Assembly (NCBI GenBank): GCA_036426205.1
Contig: CM071569.1
Location: 3,879,644-3,943,643 of the forward strand
Direction: 5' to 3'
DNA length: 64,000 nucleotides
Source: Ascaphus truei
Lineage: Eukaryota > Chordata > Amphibia > Anura > Ascaphidae
The position numbers and the translations under genes are program-made. The notes under the pieces are model-generated. The model saw only the letters and a list, made by a program, of their open reading frames with translations. It searched no databases and was not told where the DNA came from. This document shows positions 56,235 through 64,000 of this stretch, piece after piece. The number at the start of each line of letters is the position of its first letter. The stretch's first letter is position 1.

Positions 56235-56447
56235 GTCTAGATTATTCTGTGACACCCTTGGAGTGGGGGGAATTATGTATCTATTATTTGACCCCTTAGG
56301 TGCATATAGTACTGTACATAGAAACATGTCAAGATATTCTTTGATATAGTTAAGACTCACATTAACAATTCATCTTAGTAGGAGTTGGAAACTCATTTGA
56401 AGACCATGTAATGCAGGATTGCACAAGGTAGTATCATCAATTGCACG

Positions 56448-57178
56448 TGTAGCCAGGTCTCTCTGGACTACTATTCCTTGCCTTAAGTTCCTCTGTAAGT
56501 CCCCATAGGTTGTGGGCAGTGTGGGAATGATTCCTAAAGGGAATTCTTTCTAATGTTCAGTGCGTGATGTTACATTGTTCAGCAGGTATGAACGATAAAG
56601 TTATAGTGGCCTTTCACTAAAATGAGGGGGGCCTATGACAAGAATAGGCCGGCTTACTAGCCACTCCACAGGGAAGGAGAGGGGTGCTCTTCTATATAGT
56701 GAGTGATTGATTTCTGTTCAGTCTGGGATAGCTCCAGAGAGAGAGTTCTTGTGCTAACCTTCAAGGAGTAAGGAGTGCTACTGGAAGATGCCAGAATATG
56801 TATACTCTGCATAGAGAAGTGGCTGAGGCCTACTCAAGATGGGATAGGGTACAATGATGTACAATTCAGTGCATGTACTATGAAGATGAATAAACCTCAG
56901 TCAAATATACACCTGGTGTAGTCTTTGAAGCATGGTAATGACTAAAGGAAGAAGATTTGTCCATGAGGTGCATCCTGAAGCCTCGGGATCCTCTTGGTCT
57001 GGAAGCGCCGACCACTGAGTAAGAATCACCGCAAACCTGTCCTGACACTCCCCACACCACCGCAGAGATCTCCGACCTTCTGTTTGCCTCACAGGTATGA
57101 CCACAGCAATCACAGAATACACTGGTAGCAAGACCATTTCCCAGCGGGTAAGGGAAAGAGGGCTCCACATGTAATACA
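56448..57178 (+). mobile_element. Probable solo LTR
   Basis: It starts TGTAGCCAGGTCT, the same first 12 bases as the large gypsy LTR, and probably ends ...AATACA at 57,178. It contains a TTCTATATAGTGAG TATA-like box (56,690-56,703) and a GAATAAAC poly(A)-signal-like word (56,886-56,893). No primer-binding site or gag follows, and no partner LTR or target duplication was found. The minus frames across it are not supported. Confidence 0.55.
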
Positions 57179-57189
57179 CTGTTTTCTGT

Positions 57190-57262
57190 CTATTTTTTCT
57201 TCACATACTGCACGTTGCACTCACTACTGAGGACCAGCACCAAGGAGGACTATTTTCTACAA
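57190..57262 (+). repeat. Short segment shared (inverted) with the hAT remnant
   Basis: TGCACTCACTACTGAGGACC followed by CCAAGGAGGACTATTTTCTACAAAT matches the complement of 51,010-51,080 at about 85-90% by eye. The similarity stops abruptly, so the relationship (shared small repeat or rearranged hAT piece) is unclear. Confidence 0.7.
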
Positions 57263-58053
57263 ATTTTCACCATCTTCCCCAAGCTGACCCATTGCCACCC
57301 GCTGGGCAAGCTCCACCAGGTCTGGCAGACTCAAAAGGTGTCCCCACCGGATTTGCCGGACCTGGCAAATCACCCTTCTTTGCCCACCAAACAGTTTTGT
57401 CACCTTAGGGCATTCCCTCTCCTTTGAACTCGAATGTCTATCCAGACATCCCGGCACCTATGTGGATGCCCGAGCTGGCTGCATAGACATTTAAACAAAA
57501 TGCACCAAACACTTTACAACCTTTTTAATACAGAATATGTATTGGGAAACCTTGTACCTGTGAGGGAAATGGGTCTGGGATATGTGGGCTCAAAAAACAA
57601 TAGTCTTGGAGACAGTGGGTGGCCCCGGTGTAATTCACCCCGCATACCTGCAAATCATGCCTTCATGCTGGTGAGAATTAGGGGGCTACCAGTAACTTTG
57701 TCCCCCGAACACCTGCAAACACAATAACTGCATTTCCACCCAAATATCCCACCTAAAACTTACACTCCTGAAGTTTCATGTGTCTAGTATAAGGGGAACA
57801 GGTAAAGCAGAAAAACAGATAATGCTTTTACTTTTACATTGCATGTAACATTACATTGTCCCTGGCTTATGGTGCTGCTTAGCTGCCAGGGACCCACGAT
57901 TTTCAGGAGTTACCAGTTGCACTTAACTTTTATTATGCAGACCAGCCACCCCCTACCGCCACAGGTAGCAAGTCTAGGACCTCCCTAGGATAGTGGTGAA
58001 AGCTGTCTGGGGAAGAATACCAAATACAACTGTATTATTTGCCACTTATTGTG
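57263..58053. other. Unassigned DNA
   Basis: No recognisable gene. The 57,434-57,727 frame has no known domain. Confidence 0.4.
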
Positions 58054-58097
58054 GTTTGAAGAGATGTCCTCGTGTGGACAACGAATACAGGTTTTGT
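58054..58097 (+). ncRNA. Possible hammerhead-like remnant
   Basis: TTGAAGAGATGTCC-TCGTGT-GGACAACGAATACAGG has the same hairpin style (GTCC/GGAC with a 6-nt loop), a decayed first box and a CGAA where GAAAC is expected. This is the weakest member of the series and could be chance. Confidence 0.2.
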
Positions 58098-58404
58098 TTG
58101 TACCAATGAAGTTCCTGGCGCCCTTCATTACTACCTCTATGCATACACGCACAGAGAGCCCGGATGCCAGCACCCTGAGAAGGTAATTAGAGACTCTGAA
58201 CACCACTGTAAATAAGACACCTCAATGTAACACTCTTTTGAGCCAGATAAAATGGGGTTACATAAATCCTGAAAGGGAAAGTAGACAAGCACACAGGGAG
58301 CCCCTAATAGAGTTAAAACCTTTATAACAGGAACTACTAATGCTAGGCAACAAAAGCTGCAATTACCAAAAGAATCTTTTAAAAAAGCAAGTGAGAATCA
58401 GAGG

Positions 58405-58850
58405 ATTACCGCAGCGGGATGGACCCGCGTTGTCTGGTAGTCTCCTGCACAGCGTCCTGCGTTCCTGGAGATGGCGACTGCACCGTCATTTGCTGTCCTG
58501 GCGACATCTGGTTGAAGTCACTTCCGGTGTCGGATGGCGAACCCGATGGCTGCTTCATGGAGCTCGAGAAAGACATAGCTGCAGAGCAAGATGGCTGCAA
58601 ATGTCTGTGTGAGGGCTCTACGTGTTTCACCACTGGGTTGGCCCTCCGAACATCCGCAAATGAATGCATAGACATTCTCAATCGAATGTGCAAATAGTGG
58701 CGGCCGGCGGTATTGCAAGCATTTGAACGAAAGTAGACGAATGTGCATTTTTTAGACTGAGTCGCGGATATTTGCGTCTGAAAGGAAATCGAACATTAGC
58801 AGCGAATGCGAATGTCAGATAAATATTTACCCATCTCTAATTTTAATTTG
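58405..58850 (-). mobile_element. Harbinger-like end with promoter and first-exon-like frame
   Basis: The minus strand starts at GAGATGGGTAAATATTTATC (58,848), the same terminus as 18,616. About 270 bp inward lies GCAGCCATCTTG (58,598-58,587), a YY1-like element, then ATG at 58,576. A 56-codon frame MSFSSSMKQPSGSPSDTGSD... (Ser/Gln-rich) runs to CTGCG|GTAATC, a splice-donor-like site (GT at 58,409-58,408). This looks like the promoter and first exon of a transposon gene, or an exon caught by a transposon. The protein is not recognised. Confidence 0.4.
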
Positions 58851-59462
58851 TACTGTACATAGACACTGCTCTGTTGGTGATGCATGCAGTAGACAGAACT
58901 GAGACAGCCCCCCCCCCCCCACCCACCTAACATTTGAATAAGCTGTTTCTAGATACAGTTTAGGTTACTATCCAGACTTGCCCTTGATTCAGAAGCCCGT
59001 ACAACATTAGGAATGGGAAGCTCTCTTTCAGGAGGGTTTCATCCAAGGGAAAATGATGATTCAGATCAAGTCAGCAGTATTGTAAATCTTTGTTACATAA
59101 TGCATGCAATTGGTTAACTGTCATATAAAAACAAAAAGAAGCAGATGGAGCAGGCTGTACTTATTAGAATGAATAAATCATATACCCATGATTATTCCAA
59201 ACTCTAAAATTGCACAGTGTTATTTCTGCTAGATACACTTGCTTCCGTGTAATTTCCTTGTTTGCTTTTAAGAAACGTTTAGCTTTACATAGTGCCAAAT
59301 TCAGCAGCAAACTCTGTCTCTGCAAACCTCTTTTTAAATATATGCATTTCAAGATTCGCATTGAGAGCTCCCTGTGAACCTTTCCACACCTCATCCACCT
59401 CATCCAGGACCACGACTTGGATAAGAATGACTGATGTTTGGGTCTAGGAAGGAATCTTTCGG
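58851..59462. other. Unassigned DNA upstream of the candidate gene
   Basis: A C homopolymer lies at 58,909-58,921. No gene is recognised. It becomes repeat-poor toward 59,100 onward. Confidence 0.4.
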
Positions 59463-59477
59463 TCACTAGGTGGCAGC
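59463..59477 (+). promoter_or_regulatory. CTCF-like binding site
   Basis: TCACTAGGTGGCAGC differs from the core consensus CCASYAGRKGGCRSY at only the first base. It lies about 400 bp upstream of the signal-peptide ATG. Occupancy is inferred. Confidence 0.6.
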
Positions 59478-59874
59478 AGCAGCAGGATCCTTTTCAGACC
59501 AGCACCTAGCAGCATTGTAAAAGCCCTGGCTTGTCTGACTGGCTTCACATTCAGCTGGAGCTGCAGGGAGAGAGATACAGATACACTGTGCATGCCTGAT
59601 CCAGCAAGTACAAGCTTGGAGCATCCTTCCTGGTACCCTGTATCCAACACTCATAACACTGAGTCAGAGCATCTGGGACACAATTTGGGGTAGCAGCTTC
59701 CCCCAGATTTGGATTGTGTGAGCTCTTGTGAAAGAAAAACAATCACTGTTGGAGAAAAAAAAAAAACAACAACAACAAAAAAACCAACACATCTGCTGTT
59801 TGAAGAGGAAAGAAGAAACCACATTTAGCCAAGTGAACAAACAACCCGCAGAAGAGGAATTTCAAACAAGAAAG

Positions 59875-59941
59875 ATGAGGTCCTGCTTGCTGCACAGTAT
59901 CTGGATGCTGGGATTCTTCCTGTGCCTCCTCTCATTGCAAG
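59875..59941 (+). CDS. Candidate first coding exon with signal peptide
   Basis: ATG at 59,875 (A at -3) encodes MRSCLLHSIWMLGFFLCLLS then LQ, a textbook signal peptide: short basic start, hydrophobic core, small exit. The exon then reads CAAG followed by GTACCA at 59,942, a fair splice donor that leaves a phase-1 intron. Signal-peptide exons ending in phase 1 are typical of secreted and immunoglobulin-type cell-surface proteins. The 5' side is an A-rich leader (59,745-59,870) preceded by a CTCF-like site. The frame is also open past the donor to 60,066. I cannot name the gene. Downstream exons are outside or unrecognised, so this is a partial gene model. Confidence 0.5.
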
Positions 59942-62900
59942 GTACCATCACTCCTGCTCACTCTTTGGTACCCTTTCCCATATCCATTGCTTGTGTTATG
60001 TATCTGCCTTTTATTTCTTGTGGGGGGCGGGAGGGGGGGTGCTCTGCAGTTAAAGCTCTGCTATGACCCCCACTTTATTAGATATACCTGCTGCTAAACC
60101 GATGTGCAACCACTTGGTTTGATGGGCTTTTTATGTTGTTTTCTTAATGTTGAGAAGGGGATTGTGGCAAGATGAAAAGAGGGGGTGATCTGGAGAGCAG
60201 GGATTTCACTACCTCTTTCAACTGAGATTCAGTCTTCCCATTGTAGATGTGGATTGCTCTTGAACATTGTTGATAGTCAAAGCTAGTCTAGAAAAACAGT
60301 TCGCTTAGGGAGGGTGGGTAAAATAAAAAATAGGTGCCTGTGGATTGTGAGTATTAGTTAAAAGCAAAACAAGATTTCTTAAGAGGTCTTGTGGGGAAAT
60401 TAGAAGGACCACCTAATATGTTGTCAGGTTGCCACTTTGATTCCTACTCTCTCTGTCTCTTGTGTTTGAACTGGCAGCTATTTTCTATTTGACTGATTGA
60501 TTGGGGGCTTATTTCTTTGCAAACCAAATGGTAAATAACAGCTTGCCTCAGTTTTGCTTAGAAAGAGAAAAATTGAAAAGGCACAAAACCACATTGAAAA
60601 AGAGAGGCTAGCTGGCTGTAAAAAGGTTTTTTGGAGTATGGTCCTTGGTAATGAAGCCCTGTGGCAATTCATTATTGTGATTTTAACAGCATCAACATTA
60701 GCATGAGGAAACCTGTGCCTCTTCACATCAAAATGCTTACAAGTATACATTTTCTAACCAAAAAGAACATTTTGTAAGGTAGACCATGTTTCTATGGCAA
60801 TACAGGTTACATATTAAAATACTGTAAGTAAGAGTTTGCCTACGAATAGCATTTACTTAACATACTATTTAAGTCAAATATTGATGCACCTAGGAGCATA
60901 GGTCACGTGGAGGAATACAATCCGAGATCTCCGTCTTCTTCCTCTGTGGTGGGTTTGTCTGGATATGTAAGCTTTTACGAATAAAATGATGATTAAAAAC
61001 CATCGATTATTGCGAAATAATCAGTATTTTATTGCTTATGGTCTATTGATCCCAGTCCTTCAGGATTGCTTGATAAATGGATGGTTCATTGTTGCTTCTA
61101 TCAATGAAGCCTGCATTACCTAATCAATTGAAGAGAAAATAAACATTGTCTTCCAAATATGACCTGGTTAGGTAGGCAGTCAGAGATTGGACTAACCCTC
61201 TGATCTCACATCTAATTGGAATGGAATCCACATGTAGAAAGATCAAGTGAGCGTTGGACACACATAAAAGCTGCAGTGAGAGATGCCTTGATTTGAATTC
61301 ATTCCCTAGACATAACATGAGAATGGGTATAAAACCCATCTAACCTCACATGCACTGTTCCGTATATTCATTCCCCACCGTCCATTCCCACCTACATTTT
61401 GCTGACCGGCTCCTTTTATTCTCACGTTGCCCCGGTAGAAAAAGTTGGCAATAATTTCAGTCTCGGATATAATATGCATTTGTTTCTGTCATATAAATGA
61501 AATATAATACTTTCGCTGCTAAACTCTCTCAATTCCACTTTTTTGCACCTAAGGAAGCAGGTGATAACAAGGCACATGTTAATGTAATAACTGATGTTCA
61601 CAAAAATGGCACAAAATATGTTATGCATTTAAACTTTAAAGGATGAAGGGACCCCAATACATTGCAGAACCTTGCAATACTAAGGGATATATATATATAT
61701 ATATAAAAATATTTCTCTGTCTCCTGTCCTGTCATGTCACTGTAGTCTCTCTCTCTCTCTTCTCTCTCTCGTTATCTCCGCTCTGTCTCTACCCCTTCTC
61801 TCTCCCCTCCCGTTCCAGCGCCCCTCCACCCTTTGTCCCAATTTGAAAATATTCTTTAATTACTTCGTTACAATGGAACCTACATAATGTCCAGTTTGGG
61901 TTGTTCTTGCGTAACGCTTCGTGTGACACTGTGCTCTCTACTTTTCACGTGCTCTCTTTTATCATCCTGCTTTGGGCAGAAGGCAATGAATCTTGGTGCT
62001 ATACTGGGTGAAGCTGCATTCTAAAGAGACTTTGGGGGTGAAATGCAGCAAGGCTCGCGAGCAGCCATTAGGATATTAAAAAGATGCACTTAGCATCAGT
62101 TTCATGCTGTGTCCATTTGCATTAATGTATCAAGGTGCTTTGCTCTGCTTGCTTCAGTCAGAGGGTTGTTGTTGGACCAATTCAGGGTGGAGCTGCCCAG
62201 AACAATGTACAATGGTATCCATCAAAGTTTACTCCTTCAAATGGTGCAGATTTGCTTCATCTTTGCGGCATGTAAATCCACCAGGATTGCAATGGCATTA
62301 TTCTCTTTGTTGACGTAAAAGCGGCAGATGTATAGAAATAAATAAAAACTCTAACATATACATTTACCACTGGCAAATGAAAATCTTATGCCGCCAATTG
62401 CATCGGCATGATACATACCATGCGATAAGTATGAAGAACCATTATGAGTCCCAGTTCTATGCCCATACAGCACTGAAAATGAATATGTCATATAAACTGG
62501 AAGCAGAGTACTGCATAATCAAGATTCTAGACATCTAAAGCCTCTTTTAAACTATGTAACCCCCACTCCCTTCTCCACTAGCAACAACAAAAATCAACAA
62601 TGTTAGCCACTGGCTATTCATTCATGGTGTGCTCCAAAAATATAATGGGCAGCTCCACGTTGGCTGGGAGTTTGGACTTTTAGAGTCCATTGGGAAAGGG
62701 TATATCAAATCTACTTCTCTATTTTAATGCTTTATTTTATGCAAGAAATTAGAGATATGGGTGGTCACAAATGTACAGATGCTCTGTATCATTTTATAAC
62801 ATTGTGGGTTCAATAGAAGTGGAGCCATACTTTCTTATTTGCCATAGGCTTATTAGCTCTTCCGATGCTTTTGGGGCTTGTGATTTATTACAGGTCACCG

Positions 62901-63573
62901 TGGCATTGAAAAGGATGGAGTGTTCAGTAATAGTAATTGCAGGGCTGTACATAGAATTCTACAAGCGAATAAGTCCCACGTAAAATGAGACCCTACCCCA
63001 AATAACTTACAATCAGTGTTTGCTGCCTAGCATAAAAAGTGACAAAGTGATATGCTCAAGGTCACATGGAGAGTTGCAACTGGACTGTAACCTCATATCA
63101 AGTGTAGTGACATTACAGTACCACTGAGCTAGTTCATCAATCCTACAGTGCTAAATACTGTTCAGCCCAGCAGTGCTGAAGCCGATTATGATTTCCCTTG
63201 CAGTATGATTCCCCCCCCCTCCTGCAATACTACAACATGTTCTTGAAATATGGACATCATGAGTGTCTTTTAATTGAATGCATCTTGACATGTAACTTGC
63301 GCCCTGCTGCTTATGTTCTAAGTCGTATTTGTCAGTAATAAAAACGACAGGAACGATTCAAAGTACCATTTTGTGTGGTTGTACCGGTAGTTGCTGGCAC
63401 ACTGGATGCATCGATAGCAATGTATTTGGAACATTCTTTTTTCCTTTTCCAGGACAACGTCTAGTAATATTAACTCTATCACTTCTACAGAGGACACCAA
63501 TACTTTGCAAAACAATAGATTGGCTATAAAGAAATGTTTTTGCATCTACTGAGCTATATAATTAAACTATCCT

Positions 63574-63626
<53 letters not shown>

Positions 63627-64000
63627 TCTGTGTGTGTGTGTGTGTGTGTGTGTGTATACAGTTGCCTACCCCAAAGGGCAAAAGATTAATTTTTTCAGTA
63701 CCTACACAGTGACATGCTAAGGTAACACGGAGCTGGTAGTGAGTCTTGATTTAGGGTTTCCCATTTCACAGGCCAGCACTTTAATCAAAGGCCACTCCTT
63801 CTGCTACAAATATTTTAGTTGTGATAAAACAATTCTAGAACAGTGAGCTTTCCAGAGAGCTCCAGGTTACTAGGACAGCTTGAAACAATGAGAATTCTAA
63901 CAGGCAAGTCCAGTGGCGTGGAAGGTACAATACTTGTACCAGCATTGAAGTCCTACATGGCTTGGAACTACTAGTAGCCTCAGGACTATGTTATTTCCAG
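59942..64000 (+). other. Probable first intron, repeat-poor
   Basis: No further exon is recognised. Low-complexity tracts: TA run 61,686-61,705, CT-rich 61,745-61,815, C run 63,210-63,217, and a long GT microsatellite at 63,573-63,655 split by ATTC. The window ends in TTATTTCCAG, which could be a splice acceptor, but nothing downstream is available. Short open frames lack support. Confidence 0.5.
63573..63655 (+). repeat. GT microsatellite
   Basis: About 40 GT units, interrupted once by ATTCT near 63,625-63,630. Confidence 0.97.

Noticed and set aside
56878..57179. Minus-strand frames across the LTR-like unit
   Set aside because: They overlap each other in two frames and run against the orientation implied by the TG start, TATA-like box and AATAAA of the LTR-like sequence.

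Overview
This is vertebrate nuclear DNA, most likely from an amphibian (probably a frog). The repeat mix points there: L2 and CR1 LINE ends, a Tc1-type transposon, hAT and Harbinger-like MITEs, chromovirus-type and other Ty3/gypsy retroelements, and many long foldback elements. The species cannot be named from sequence alone. Almost all of the window is repeat-derived or unrecognised non-coding DNA. No bacterial-type operon, CRISPR array or rRNA is visible.

Layout. 1-2.5 kb: featureless. 2.8-9.5 kb: foldback element, a gag-like zinc knuckle, a decayed chromodomain gypsy element (gag/protease, RNase H, integrase, chromodomain) with its RT core replaced by other DNA, a CCAAT-rich foldback and simple repeats. 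9.5-22.5 kb: nested foldback elements, LINE fragments, a perfect 201-bp palindrome, and an intact hAT MITE with a perfect 8-bp target duplication. About 22.7-36.2 kb: one minus-strand Ty3/gypsy element with two LTRs. Its interior is error-rich and holds a 3.6-kb block of almost pure G that looks like a sequencing or gap-filling artefact. 36.2-50 kb: MITEs, foldbacks, LINEs and a broken Tc1 transposase. 50-58.9 kb: hAT remnant, a divergent forkhead-domain gene or pseudogene, a minus-strand BEN-like reading frame with 51-bp in-frame repeats, CR1 and hAT MITEs, a probable solo LTR and a Harbinger-like end. 59.4-64 kb: repeat-poor DNA with the best candidate host gene, a CTCF-like site followed by a signal-peptide first exon and a phase-1 splice donor.

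The most interesting signal is a recurrent small module found at about ten places, often in or next to the foldback elements. It reads CTGANGA-A-(short hairpin)-GAAAC-GCGT or a decayed form. This matches the core of a type I hammerhead ribozyme, which is known from the terminal repeats of Penelope-like retroelements and is common in amphibian genomes. All readable copies share one extra A after the CTGANGA box, and most have decayed catalytic bases. The best-preserved one (13,268-13,312, minus strand) sits in the loop of a 1.5-kb foldback flanked by a 15-bp target-site duplication. No Penelope RT or GIY-YIG endonuclease was found, so these would be non-autonomous copies.
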